In this document: one piece after another, positions 48,223 to 57,211 of the stretch | Position numbering within the stretch: position 1 is the first letter of the stretch | Layout: every line of letters starts with the position of its first letter | NCBI GenBank assembly: GCA_039804165.1 | Contig: JBDRZZ010000006.1 | Location: 1-64,000, forward strand | Length of the DNA: 64,000 nt | Source of the DNA: a candidate division WOR-3 bacterium | GTDB taxonomy: Bacteria; Hydrothermota; UBA3072 | Reading direction: 5' to 3' | The notes under the pieces: model-generated | What the model saw: only the letters and a program-made list of their open reading frames with translations | What the model was told of the DNA's origin: nothing | Database searches by the model: none | Translations under genes and position numbers: made by a program

Positions 48223-49339
48223 AAGAAAACCTGGAATATTGGTTATTAATTGGCAAGATTGGACTAACCCTCTTTCAGGAGGAGCGGAAGTTCATTTTTA
48301 TGAAATATTTAAAAGACTTGTGGATGATTTTAATATTTTTCTTCTTTGCACTCATTTTAAAGGGGCTAAGAGTATTGAAGAGTTAGAAGGGATTAAGATC
48401 TATAGAGTTGGTTCAAGAAACACTTTTAACTTTTGGGTTCCAAGAGCTTATAAGAGAATAAGAAAAAGAGAAAGGATAGATCTTGTCATAGAAGATTTAA
48501 ATAAAATCCCATTTTACGGCAAAATATTTGTTTCTGAAAATAGAATTGCAATTCTCCATCATCTTTTTGGTAAAAAAATATACACTGAAACAAATCCAAT
48601 ATTTGCTTCTTATGTTTTTTTTGCGGAAAGACTAATACCGAAATTTTATGATGATATTCCTATTATAGCTATTTCAGAAAGCTCGAAAGAAGTTCTTGTT
48701 AAGATGGGAATTCCAGAAAAGAATATTGAAATAGTATATAATGGGATTGATTTAAATAGATATTTCCCCCAAAAAAAGAAAACTGAAGAACCGACAATTG
48801 TTTGTCTTAATAGGATGAAAAGATATAAAAGGATTGATATTTTGCTTGAAGCTATTCCAGAGGTTTTGAGAAAAATCTCTAAACTCAAAGTATTCATAGT
48901 TGGGGAAGGAGATGACCTCCCAAGGCTTAAAAAATTAGCTTTTAAGAAAAGAATAGAAAAAGTTGTTAATTTTACTGGTTTTGTTCCAGAGGGAGAAAAG
49001 ATTTCTCTTCTTTCCGGTTCTTGGGTCTCTGTTAATACTTCTCCAATAGAAGGGTGGGGTTTAACTTCAATCGAAGCTCAAGCCTGTGGGACTTTGTCTG
49101 TTGTCCCTGATTCTCCTGGGTTGAGAGAGACAGTGAAAGACGGTTTTAGTGGATATATATATAGATGTGAGGATGCTCAAGCTCTCTCTGAAATTCTTGT
49201 AAAATTACTGAAGGATAAGAAGTTTATCTTAAAAATGGGAAAGCAGGCAAGGGAGTGGGCTTCTAAATACTCTTGGGATAACTCTAAAGAGAGAATGAAA
49301 AAAATAATTGAAGCTAATATCAAAAATAATAGCAGATAG
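48197..49339 (+). CDS. glycosyltransferase family 4
   Basis: 380 residues with a GT-B fold. The N-terminal domain has WTNPLSGGAEVHFYEIFKRL. The C-terminal domain has IVYNGIDLNRYFP, VCLNRMKRYKRIDILLEA, VNFTGFVPEGEKISLLS and the nucleotide-sugar segment SPIEGWGLTSIEAQACGT. It probably transfers a sugar to a glycan or lipid precursor in the cytoplasm. Its start lies inside the ABC ATPase gene, so it is the last member of the operon, although the functional link to export is not obvious. Confidence 0.88.
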   Translation: MELLKEKSERKPGILVINWQDWTNPLSGGAEVHFYEIFKRLVDDFNIFLLCTHFKGAKSIEELEGIKIYRVGSRNTFNFWVPRAYKRIRKRERIDLVIEDLNKIPFYGKIFVSENRIAILHHLFGKKIYTETNPIFASYVFFAERLIPKFYDDIPIIAISESSKEVLVKMGIPEKNIEIVYNGIDLNRYFPQKKKTEEPTIVCLNRMKRYKRIDILLEAIPEVLRKISKLKVFIVGEGDDLPRLKKLAFKKRIEKVVNFTGFVPEGEKISLLSGSWVSVNTSPIEGWGLTSIEAQACGTLSVVPDSPGLRETVKDGFSGYIYRCEDAQALSEILVKLLKDKKFILKMGKQAREWASKYSWDNSKERMKKIIEANIKNNSR

Positions 49340-49351
49340 TGACAAACACCC

Positions 49352-49380
49352 TTGACAAAGACCTTATTTAAGTTTAAGAT
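49352..49380 (+). promoter_or_regulatory. sigma-70-type promoter of the hybrid histidine kinase
   Basis: TTGACA (49352-49357), 17-nt spacer, TAAGAT (49375-49380), 32 nt before the start codon. Confidence 0.65.
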
Positions 49381-49411
49381 AATAGTAGAATCTTAAGAAA
49401 GGATAACTCAG

Positions 49412-52400
49412 ATGGTGGAAAGGAGGAAATTTGCAAAGGATTATAGCTTATTAATTAAAGAGTTTGATATTCCATGTTGTTTCTTAGATAAAGAAGGAAG
49501 ATTTCTTTATTTTAATTCAGCTTGTAAAAAACTTTTTGGTGTTTCAACTCTTAAGAATAAAAATTTAAAAGAATTTATCTCTCCTTCGTTTTCTGACTCC
49601 TTGAGAGAATGGACAGAAGGAAAGGCTATTATATGTGAAGGAGAAATTTCTGTGAAAGGGAAAAAGAAATTTGTTCGTCTTTTACCTTCTTTAAAGTATG
49701 ATAAAAAAAACAATTATATTGGAGCTCTTGTTATTTTTGAAGATCTTGGGGAGAAAAAAATAGAAGAATTGAAAGAAAAAACCAAAAAACTTGAAGAGGA
49801 TATTTTTATTAAGAATGAATTATTATCCAATCTTCTTGATAACATTCCGGATAATATTTATTTCAAAGACAAGAAAAGTCGTTTTATTGCTGTGAGTAAG
49901 GCGCTCGCAAAATGGGTTAAGGCTAAGAGTCCTGAGGAAATGATTGGTAAAACAGATTTTGATTACTTTACAAAAGAACACGCAGAGCCTGCCTTTAAAG
50001 ACGAACAAAAAGTTATGAGAACAGGCAAACCCATTATTGGTAAAATTGAAAAAGAAACTCATCTTGATGGGCGAGTAACATGGGTTTCTACAACAAAAAT
50101 CCCAAGATACGATAAAGAGGGTAATATAATAGGGACTCTTGGCATTTCAAGAGATGTGACTGAAGAGGTGAAGATGCGAGAGAAACTAAGAGAAAGTGAG
50201 GAAAGAAATAAGGCGATTCTTTCTGCATTACCAGATCTTCTGTTTCAGGTTAAAAAAGATGGGACTTTTCTTTCTTATTTTGCTCCAAATGAAGAGCTGC
50301 TTTACGCTAAACCAAGAGATTTCTTAAATAAAAAAATTAAAGATTTGCTTCCAGAGAAAATTGCTTCTCTTGCTATGAAGGGAATAAAAGAGGTTCTAAA
50401 AAAAGGTAAGGTTTTTAGGTTTGAATATGAACTCCCGCTAAAAGGAGTATTAAAAAATTGGGAGGCAAGAATAGCAAAATGTAGTGAAGAAAGTGTTATT
50501 ATCCTTGTAAGAGATGTTACTGAAATAAAGGAAGCGGAAAAGGAAGTTGCAAAGTTGACCGATCTTATAAGACAATCTTCTGATGGAATCTTTAGAATGA
50601 ATAAAGAGATGCGGATTGATTATATGAATGAAGCTGCTAAGAGTTTATTTGGATATTCTTTTTCTGAACTTAAGGATAAAACTCTTGAAGTTTTAATTGC
50701 AGAACCTGAAGCTATGGAGATTCAGAAAGAGATTTTTGATTTTGTTTCAAAGGGAAGAATATATTCCAAGGATCACTTAAGTATAAAAAAAGATGGTTCT
50801 ATATTTTTTGCCAGATTTAGGATTATACCACTTTTTGAGGTGAATGGTGAAATTTATGGATATATGGCATCAATTATAGATATTTCAGAGGAGAAAAAAG
50901 CACAAGAAGAACTTTTCTTTAGAAAGAATTTATTAGATTCCCTTTTGGAAAACATACCTGATGAGATATTTTTTAAAGACAGAGATTCTCGTTTCTTAGA
51001 GGTTAGCGTCTCTAAAGCTAAGAAGCTTGGTGTTTCTAAAGAAGAAATAATTGGAAAGACAGATTTTTCTTTTTTTGAAGAAGAAGTTGCTGAAAAATAT
51101 TTTAGAGAAGAACAGGAAATGATGAGGAATAAACAACCTATCTTTGGAGGAATTGGGAAAAGAATTGATGAGAACGGAAAAGTTCACTGGATTTCTTATT
51201 CAAAAGTTCCAAGGTATGATGAGGAAGGGAATGTTATTGGTCTTATAGGGATTTGTAGGGATATTACTGAGCTTAAAGAGAAGGAAGAGGAATTAAGAAA
51301 AGAACACGAACTTTTGTCTAACACTTTGGAATCAATGGAGGAAGGAGTTCTTGTTTTAGATAAAGATTTCAATTTTACCTATTGGAATAAAGAAATGGAG
51401 AGAATTACAGGGATGAAAAGAGAGGAGGTTTTAAAAAGTGGGAAGAAACCTTGGGAGTTATTTCCTAACCTGAAAGATGTTAAAGTGGATGAGATGATGA
51501 GAGAAGCTATGGAAGGAAAGGTGGTTAAAAAAACGCAAATTCCTTATAAGAGAAATGATAATAAGAGGATTTTTACCTCGGAGATGTATCTGCCTCTTAG
51601 AGATCCAAAAGGAGAGATTTATGGAATTATTGGTGTGGTCCGAGACATCACAAAAGAAATAGAGGTGGAGGAATCCTTAAGAGAATCAGAGGAAAAATAC
51701 AGGATTCTTGTAGAAAGTAGCAAGGATGGGGTTTTTATTTGTAGAAATGGGAGATTTCTTTTTGTTAATAATCGCTTATCGGAAATCCTTAAATATAAGA
51801 AAGAAGAACTTTATGCGATGGAAATTTGGGATGTAATTATAGAAGAGGAACGAGATTTAATTAAGGAGATGGGGAGGAGGAAAGAAAAAGGAGAAGAAAT
51901 TCCTGATGTTTATGAGGTTAATGTGATTACAAAGGATGAGAATATACGGCTTTGTGAACTTTCTTTAAAAAAGATAAAATATCAGGGAGAAGAATCCTTT
52001 ATGGGTGTTCTAAGAGATATCACAGAGTATAGAGATATGGAAAGAGAAAGGGAGAAGGCGGATAGACTTGAATCTCTTGGTATTCTTGCTGGGGGAATTG
52101 CTCACGACTTTAATAATTTTCTTACAGGAATTCTTGGGAATATTTCTCTTGCAAAGCTTCATTTAAGCCCTGATAGTGAAGTTTATGAGATATTAGAAGA
52201 ATCGGAGAAGGCCGCTCAAAGCGCTAAGAGTTTGACCCAGCAACTTTTAACTTTCTCAAAAGGAGGTGTTCCTGTAAAAGGAGAAGTAGACATTGAAGAT
52301 TTAGTAAAGAGCTCTGCAAATTTTGTCACAAGCGGATCTAATGTTAAATGTAAATTTGAGTTTCAAAAAGAGCTTTGGTTTGTAAGTGGAGATAAAGGAC

Positions 52401-53179
52401 AACTTAATCAGGTTTTTAACAACATAATTTTAAATGCAATCCAAGCAATGCCTGAGGGCGGGATCATAACAATTAGAGGAAAGAATTTAGAACTTTCAAA
52501 GAGTTCTTCTTTACCTCTTCCTTCTGGTAAATATGTAGTGGTAGAGGTTCAAGATACGGGGGTTGGGATTCCTCAAAATATATTGCCAAGAATATTTGAT
52601 CCTTTCTTTACGACAAAACAAAAGGGAAGTGGCCTTGGCCTTTCAACAGTGTTTTCTATAGTTAAAAGACACGAGGGATTTGTAACTGTGGAATCGGAGG
52701 TGGGGAAAGGGAGCACTTTTTATGTTTATTTACCTGCTAAGGTAAAAACAAAGGAAACCTTGGAGGAACCTGAAGAAAAAGAGCTCCAAAAGGGGAAAGG
52801 GAAAGTTTTAATAATGGATGATAAGAACTTTATAAGAAAGTCTGCGGTTAGAGCCTTAGAGTTGGGTGGATATGAAGTTGAAGATAGTTCTGATGGGATT
52901 GAGACAATTAGACTGTATAAAAAAGCATTGAATGAGGGGAAACCTTTCGATGTGGTGATTTTAGATTTAACAATCCCTGGAGGAATTGGAGGAGAAGCTA
53001 CTCTTCATAGGTTAAAAGAGATTGACCCAAAAGTTAAGGCTATAGTGTCAAGTGGATATGCTGAAGATCCTATAATGGCTGAATATAAAAGATATGGTTT
53101 TAAAGCAGTTGTTCGGAAACCCTATAAATATGAAGAACTTTTAGAGGTTGTTAAAAAAGTAATAGAGGAAAAATCATAA
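49412..53179 (+). CDS. hybrid histidine kinase with seven PAS domains and a C-terminal receiver
   Basis: 1255 residues without transmembrane helices, so cytoplasmic. PAS-like units lie at about 10-115, 134-252, 264-375, 383-500, 506-625, 633-755 and 763-880. Next are HisKA with the phospho-His in LAGGIAHDFNN (about 898), HATPase (NNIILNAIQAMPEGG; DTGVGIPQ; FFTTKQKGSGLGLS) and a receiver (about 1130-1255; ILDLTIPGG, SSGYAED, RKPYK). Units two and five are close copies sharing IGKTDF and HW/TWVS-K-PRYD-EGN. Probably senses redox or small ligands. It stands alone, so its output partner is elsewhere. Confidence 0.93.
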   Translation: MVERRKFAKDYSLLIKEFDIPCCFLDKEGRFLYFNSACKKLFGVSTLKNKNLKEFISPSFSDSLREWTEGKAIICEGEISVKGKKKFVRLLPSLKYDKKNNYIGALVIFEDLGEKKIEELKEKTKKLEEDIFIKNELLSNLLDNIPDNIYFKDKKSRFIAVSKALAKWVKAKSPEEMIGKTDFDYFTKEHAEPAFKDEQKVMRTGKPIIGKIEKETHLDGRVTWVSTTKIPRYDKEGNIIGTLGISRDVTEEVKMREKLRESEERNKAILSALPDLLFQVKKDGTFLSYFAPNEELLYAKPRDFLNKKIKDLLPEKIASLAMKGIKEVLKKGKVFRFEYELPLKGVLKNWEARIAKCSEESVIILVRDVTEIKEAEKEVAKLTDLIRQSSDGIFRMNKEMRIDYMNEAAKSLFGYSFSELKDKTLEVLIAEPEAMEIQKEIFDFVSKGRIYSKDHLSIKKDGSIFFARFRIIPLFEVNGEIYGYMASIIDISEEKKAQEELFFRKNLLDSLLENIPDEIFFKDRDSRFLEVSVSKAKKLGVSKEEIIGKTDFSFFEEEVAEKYFREEQEMMRNKQPIFGGIGKRIDENGKVHWISYSKVPRYDEEGNVIGLIGICRDITELKEKEEELRKEHELLSNTLESMEEGVLVLDKDFNFTYWNKEMERITGMKREEVLKSGKKPWELFPNLKDVKVDEMMREAMEGKVVKKTQIPYKRNDNKRIFTSEMYLPLRDPKGEIYGIIGVVRDITKEIEVEESLRESEEKYRILVESSKDGVFICRNGRFLFVNNRLSEILKYKKEELYAMEIWDVIIEEERDLIKEMGRRKEKGEEIPDVYEVNVITKDENIRLCELSLKKIKYQGEESFMGVLRDITEYRDMEREREKADRLESLGILAGGIAHDFNNFLTGILGNISLAKLHLSPDSEVYEILEESEKAAQSAKSLTQQLLTFSKGGVPVKGEVDIEDLVKSSANFVTSGSNVKCKFEFQKELWFVSGDKGQLNQVFNNIILNAIQAMPEGGIITIRGKNLELSKSSSLPLPSGKYVVVEVQDTGVGIPQNILPRIFDPFFTTKQKGSGLGLSTVFSIVKRHEGFVTVESEVGKGSTFYVYLPAKVKTKETLEEPEEKELQKGKGKVLIMDDKNFIRKSAVRALELGGYEVEDSSDGIETIRLYKKALNEGKPFDVVILDLTIPGGIGGEATLHRLKEIDPKVKAIVSSGYAEDPIMAEYKRYGFKAVVRKPYKYEELLEVVKKVIEEKS

Positions 53180-53200
53180 CATTATTCAAAAAATTACCTC

Positions 53201-53228
53201 TTGACTTTCCTTTTTTATTTTTTAATAT
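53201..53228 (+). promoter_or_regulatory. promoter of the tRNA-Gly gene
   Basis: TTGACT (53201-53206), 16-nt spacer, TAATAT (53223-53228), placing the transcription start a few bases before the tRNA. Confidence 0.6.
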
Positions 53229-53238
53229 TTTTTATTAA

Positions 53239-53311
53239 GCGGGCATAGCTCAGCTGGAAGAGTACGAGCTTCCCAAGCTCGGGGTCGCGGGTTCAAATCC
53301 CGTTGCCCGCT
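53239..53311 (+). tRNA. tRNA-Gly (anticodon CCC)
   Basis: The cloverleaf can be folded by hand. Acceptor GCGGGCA pairs with TGCCCGC, the anticodon stem CGAGC/GCTCG encloses the loop TTCCCAA (anticodon CCC), and the T-arm is GCGGG-TTCAAAT-CCCGT. The discriminator is T. CCA is not encoded; a T-run (53313 onward) follows and may end transcription. Confidence 0.95.
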
Positions 53312-53324
53312 CTTTTTTAATTTT

Positions 53325-54458
53325 ATGGAAAAAGCCCTTTTTAGAGTAGAAACTAAAGATAAAGCTGCCCGGTGTGGTGTAATAAAAACAAAAAGAGGAA
53401 AGATAAATACACCTGCTTTTATGCCTGTTGCGACTTTGGGAGATATAAAAACTCTCCCAATTTGGGATATAAAGAAGTTAGAGATACAAATTTTTATTAC
53501 AAATACCTATCATCTTTATATTAGACCTGGAGAAGAGATAATTGATAAATTGGGAGGTCTTCATTCTTTTATAGGATGGGATGGACCAATTGCTATTGAC
53601 TCAGGAGGATTTCAAATTTATTCCCTATCGCCCAAGATAAAGATTCAAGAAGATGGAATTCTTTTTTCTTCTTTTGTGGATGGGACAACTCTTAGATTTA
53701 CTCCTGAGAAGGTTATTGATTTAGAGGTTAAATTTGGAGCGGATCTCTTATTACCTTTGGACGAGTGCGTTGGATATCCGATAGGAAGAGGTTATGCAAA
53801 GGAAGCAATGGAGAGAACTAATAGATGGGCAGAAAAATCTCTTTTTCATTTTAGAACTCTTGATTCTCAAGCTCTTCTTTTTGGAATTGTTCAAGGTTCT
53901 ACATATCTTGATTTGAGGAAAGAAGCCGCTTATTTTTTAAGAGAACTTGATTTTGATGGTTATGCTATTGGAGGGCTTGTCGTTGGGGAAGCGGAGGAGC
54001 AGACAAGGGAAGTGATTAGTGCTACAGTTCCTATTTTGCCTGAGGAGAAACCAAGATATGTAATGGGTGTGGGAAAGGTGGAGGATATTTTGTGGGCTGT
54101 TGGCGAAGGGGTTGACCTTTTTGACTGTGTGATACCAACAAGAAATGCAAGGACAGGGACCGTTTACACTTGGGAAGGTAAAATTAATCTTAAAAATTCT
54201 CTATTTAAGGATGATTCAGCGCCTATTTCAGAAGGATGTAAATGTCTCACCTGCCTTCATTATTCAAAAGCTTATCTTCGTCATCTTTTTAATACAGAGG
54301 AACTTCTTGGAAAGTATCTTGCAACACTTCATAATATATCATTTTATATGGAATTGATGAAGAAGATAAGAGAGAAAATTACTCAAGGAACTTTTTTTGG
54401 TTGGAGAGACGAAGTTTTAAGTAATTTTAAAGGAGGTTTTGATGATGAGAGTAATTGA
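53325..54458 (+). CDS. tgt: queuine tRNA-ribosyltransferase
   Basis: Exchanges guanine for preQ1 at the wobble base of GUN-anticodon tRNAs. 377 residues: LPIWDIKKLEIQIFITNTYHL near the N-terminus, the substrate motif AIDSGGFQIYSL, catalytic Asp in DLFDCVIPTRNARTG, and zinc ligands CKCLTC plus a downstream His (TLHN). It starts 13 nt after the tRNA gene. Followed by yajC, the classic tgt-yajC order. Confidence 0.96.
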   Translation: MEKALFRVETKDKAARCGVIKTKRGKINTPAFMPVATLGDIKTLPIWDIKKLEIQIFITNTYHLYIRPGEEIIDKLGGLHSFIGWDGPIAIDSGGFQIYSLSPKIKIQEDGILFSSFVDGTTLRFTPEKVIDLEVKFGADLLLPLDECVGYPIGRGYAKEAMERTNRWAEKSLFHFRTLDSQALLFGIVQGSTYLDLRKEAAYFLRELDFDGYAIGGLVVGEAEEQTREVISATVPILPEEKPRYVMGVGKVEDILWAVGEGVDLFDCVIPTRNARTGTVYTWEGKINLKNSLFKDDSAPISEGCKCLTCLHYSKAYLRHLFNTEELLGKYLATLHNISFYMELMKKIREKITQGTFFGWRDEVLSNFKGGFDDESN

Positions 54459-54789
54459 AGTTATGTTGTGTCTTTTTTCTTCAGCTCCTAAGGAAGGAGT
54501 AAAGGGAAATCCTGGAGCTTGTGGAGATGGTCTGTCTCCTCTTTTATTTATGGTGATTATCTTCGCGATTTTCTACTTCCTTTTTATAAGGCCCTCACAG
54601 ATCCAACAGAAAAAACACAAAGAGATGATTAACTCTTTACAGAAAGGAGATAAGGTGATTACTTCTTGTGGAATTCATGGGAGGATAACTCAGATTAAAG
54701 ACACAACTGTTAAGCTGAAAGTGGATGAGAAAACAGAGATTGAGCTTGAGAAAAATATGATAAGAGTGGTTTTGAAAAAAGAGGATTAG
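54442..54789 (+). CDS. yajC: preprotein translocase subunit YajC
   Basis: About 115 residues. A single transmembrane helix (LLFMVIIFAIFYFLFIRPSQ) ends in the family signature FIRPSQIQQKKHKEM, followed by a small basic domain (LQKGDKVITSCGIHGRI). It works with SecDF at the inner membrane. AGGAGG is spaced for ATG 54442 or 54445, and the TTG at 54439 is not needed. It overlaps the end of tgt. The N-terminal 30 residues are unusually rich in Gly, Pro and Cys. Confidence 0.92.
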   Translation: MMRVIEVMLCLFSSAPKEGVKGNPGACGDGLSPLLFMVIIFAIFYFLFIRPSQIQQKKHKEMINSLQKGDKVITSCGIHGRITQIKDTTVKLKVDEKTEIELEKNMIRVVLKKED

Positions 54790-55718
54790 TGAAAGTAATA
54801 TTTTTTGGAAGTTCCTCTTTTTCTACAATTATTCTTGAAGCCCTCATCTCGGAAGGGATTGAAGTTCCTCTTGTTGTAACAAAAGCTCCTAAAGAAAAAG
54901 GAAGGGGGAGAAAAAAAACTCCAACACCTGTGGGAGTTTTTGCTAGAGATTTATCTCTTAATCTTATTGAAACGGACAATCCAAATTCTTCTTGGGTGGA
55001 GAATATGATTAAAGATACTAAAGTTGATACCTTTGTTCTTGCTTCATATGGAGCTATTTTGAAGGAAAATATTATAAAAATCGCAAGATACCCCCTTAAT
55101 ATACACCCTTCTCTTTTGCCCAAGTATAGAGGAGCAGCTCCTGTGGCAAGAGCCTTGATGAATGGAGAAAAAAAAACAGGTTTTACCATCTTTTTAATGA
55201 ATCCGGAGGTAGATAAAGGAGAAATTGTGATGGCAAAAGAAGTTCCTATAGAACCTCTTGAAGTGCGAAGTGAATTGGAAACAAGGCTCTTTAAGGAAGC
55301 GAGAGAACCTATATTGTATATTCTTAAAGAAATAGAGAGGGGGGTGAAGCTTAAAACCTATCTTCAAAATGAAAGTGAAGCAAGTTATGCCCCTAAGATA
55401 AAGAAAGAGGAATGCAAAATAGATTGGAGAGAGAAAGCTGTTTTGGTTGAGGGTAAAGTAAGGGGTCTCTCTTATACTCCAGGGGCTTTTTGTATTTTTA
55501 GAGGGAAAAGTCTAAAACTTCTTAGAGCTAAAAGCTTAGAAGGTTATAAAAATGATTTTTCTCCTGGAGAAATAATTGAAGCGAAAAGGGGTATTATTGT
55601 TAAGTGTGGAGAAGGAGCAATCGAAGTTTTGGAACTTCAACTTCAGGGGAGAAATAAAATGGACGCAATATCTTTTATAAATGGTTATCATATAAAATCT
55701 GGAGAGCGCTTAGGATGA
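54789..55718 (+). CDS. fmt: methionyl-tRNA formyltransferase
   Basis: Formylates initiator Met-tRNA using 10-formyl-tetrahydrofolate. 309 residues: the N-terminal GART-like domain with IFFGSSSFSTIILEALI, the catalytic region NIHPSLLPKYRGAAPVARAL (Asn, His) and Asp in MNPEVDKGEIV, then the C-terminal OB fold (CKIDWREKA; VRGLSYTPGAFC). GTG start overlaps the yajC stop by one base. Housekeeping gene. Confidence 0.95.
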   Translation: MKVIFFGSSSFSTIILEALISEGIEVPLVVTKAPKEKGRGRKKTPTPVGVFARDLSLNLIETDNPNSSWVENMIKDTKVDTFVLASYGAILKENIIKIARYPLNIHPSLLPKYRGAAPVARALMNGEKKTGFTIFLMNPEVDKGEIVMAKEVPIEPLEVRSELETRLFKEAREPILYILKEIERGVKLKTYLQNESEASYAPKIKKEECKIDWREKAVLVEGKVRGLSYTPGAFCIFRGKSLKLLRAKSLEGYKNDFSPGEIIEAKRGIIVKCGEGAIEVLELQLQGRNKMDAISFINGYHIKSGERLG

Positions 55719-56372
55719 ATGGTTAAAACATTCTTTATTCTCATATCTTTTGGCTTTAATTGGTATGATGTTACTGTTGATTCAAAGGGGCGGATATTTC
55801 TTCTTTCTATGGAAGATAGAATTGTAAGAGATTTAAAAGGAGATTTTAGTTTTCCCATTGAATCAATGTTTGCCCCAAATGCTATTTCTGCATCATCTTT
55901 TTCAATCTGGGTTACTTCTATTTCAGAGAAAAAGAGTCAGAGGTATTCATTATGGGGCGAACTTATTGGAGAAATTAATATAGGAGGTTTTGATATTGAT
56001 GTGGATGAAAAAAGAGTTCTTATTGCGGGAGAAAAATCTTATTTAATTGATTTAAGTTCCGGAATTAACTTCATAATATCACACAAAGAGATGAAACGAT
56101 GTGCTCTTTTTAAGGATTCACTATTTCTTTATGGAAAAGACACAATTTATATTTTTGATAAAAAAGGAATCTTGAAAAGAAAAAAATTTATTCCTCAAGT
56201 TAAAGATATCTGTCTTTATAATAAAGAGCTTTGTTTTCTTTTTGAAGATTCTTTAATTATTGGGGAAACAATTGTTCCTGTATTTAAAGGGAAAAGAGTA
56301 GAGGGAAAAGACTCATTTATTTCTATTCTTACAGATACAGGAGTTGTTTATTATCCCTCTAAAAAGCAATAA
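55719..56372 (+). CDS. predicted secreted beta-propeller-like protein, unknown function
   Basis: 217 residues. A weak hydrophobic N-terminus (MVKTFFILISFGFNWYDV) is followed by recurring strands of the kind D-x-KGRIFLLSMEDRI, DVDEKRVLIAGEKSYLIDLSSG and LFLYGKDTIYIFDKKG, suggesting a small NHL/WD-type propeller. No family recognised. It begins directly after the fmt stop and is probably co-transcribed, though no functional link is seen. Confidence 0.6.
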   Translation: MVKTFFILISFGFNWYDVTVDSKGRIFLLSMEDRIVRDLKGDFSFPIESMFAPNAISASSFSIWVTSISEKKSQRYSLWGELIGEINIGGFDIDVDEKRVLIAGEKSYLIDLSSGINFIISHKEMKRCALFKDSLFLYGKDTIYIFDKKGILKRKKFIPQVKDICLYNKELCFLFEDSLIIGETIVPVFKGKRVEGKDSFISILTDTGVVYYPSKKQ

Positions 56373-56452
56373 TTTTTATATAGACTTGACAAAATTAAAT
56401 TTCTTTTTAGTTTTTGAAATGAGTTGGTTGATGATGAGTTATCTTTTAGACA

Positions 56453-56986
56453 ATGAAATCCGAGGAAATAATGGATGAGAAGGTTTTATATACTTTAAAC
56501 TATGGAGTATATTTGATATCCACAAAATTTCAAGATAAAATTAATGGACAGATAGCAAATGTTGTTTTTCAGGTGACTTCAGAGCCACCTAAGATTGCAA
56601 TTTGTCTTAATAAAAAAAATCTCACGCATTTGATGATTCTTAATAGCGGAATTTTTAATGTCTCTATTCTTGGAAGAAGCTGTAATATGAAATTTATAGG
56701 GAAGTTTGGTTTTAAGAGCGGAAGAGATATTAATAAATTTGAAGATGTCAATTACATTATTGGAAAGAATGGAGCTCCAATAGTTAAGGATTTTTCTGTG
56801 GCTTATCTTGAGTGTGAGGTAGAGAAAATGTTGGATGTTGGGACGCATTCTCTTTTTATAGGAAAAGTTACTGAGGGAAATTTTTTGAATGAAGATACTC
56901 CCCTTACTTATTCCTATTATCATTCAGAACTAAAAGGAAAGGAGCCGGAGAATGCTCCAACATTTGTAAAAAAAAGAAAGGAGTGA
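56453..56986 (+). CDS. flavin reductase family protein (FMN-binding split barrel)
   Basis: 177 residues. LNYGVYLISTKFQDKINGQIAN at the start, then TSEPPKIAICLNKKNLTH and SGIFNVSILG, match the flavin-reductase-like split barrel. A rubredoxin gene follows after 3 nt. In Moorella and clostridia the same two units are fused as high-molecular-weight rubredoxin, which feeds electrons from NADH to flavodiiron proteins for oxygen or NO removal. Here they are separate genes. A TTGACA at 56386 hints at a promoter. Confidence 0.88.
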   Translation: MKSEEIMDEKVLYTLNYGVYLISTKFQDKINGQIANVVFQVTSEPPKIAICLNKKNLTHLMILNSGIFNVSILGRSCNMKFIGKFGFKSGRDINKFEDVNYIIGKNGAPIVKDFSVAYLECEVEKMLDVGTHSLFIGKVTEGNFLNEDTPLTYSYYHSELKGKEPENAPTFVKKRKE

Positions 56987-56989
56987 GGA

Positions 56990-57166
56990 ATGGATAGATA
57001 CGAATGTACAATCTGTGGGTATATTTATGATCCAGTAGAAGGAGATCCTGAAAATGGGGTTGCCCCTGGAACACCATTTAGAAGTCTCCCTTTAGATTGG
57101 GTTTGTCCTGTTTGCGGAGCTTCCAAAGAGGATTTTGAGAGGATCGAAGAGGAGGAAGAAATTTAA
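56990..57166 (+). CDS. rubredoxin
   Basis: 58 residues, with [15 protein letters not shown] and [14 protein letters not shown] giving the two Cys-x2-Cys iron ligands, and the usual aromatic residues between. GAGTGAGGA overlapping the previous stop serves as ribosome site. One-electron carrier, almost certainly the partner of the flavin reductase encoded before it. Confidence 0.96.
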   Translation: MDRYECTICGYIYDPVEGDPENGVAPGTPFRSLPLDWVCPVCGASKEDFERIEEEEEI

Positions 57167-57211
57167 GTTAGCTTTGTCTGGTTTAATGTAAAATAAATAT
57201 TGTGTTTTAAA

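Noticed and set aside
54710-55189. 159-codon minus-strand open frame opposite fmt
   Set aside because: Overlaps the conserved catalytic half of fmt and has no supporting signals.
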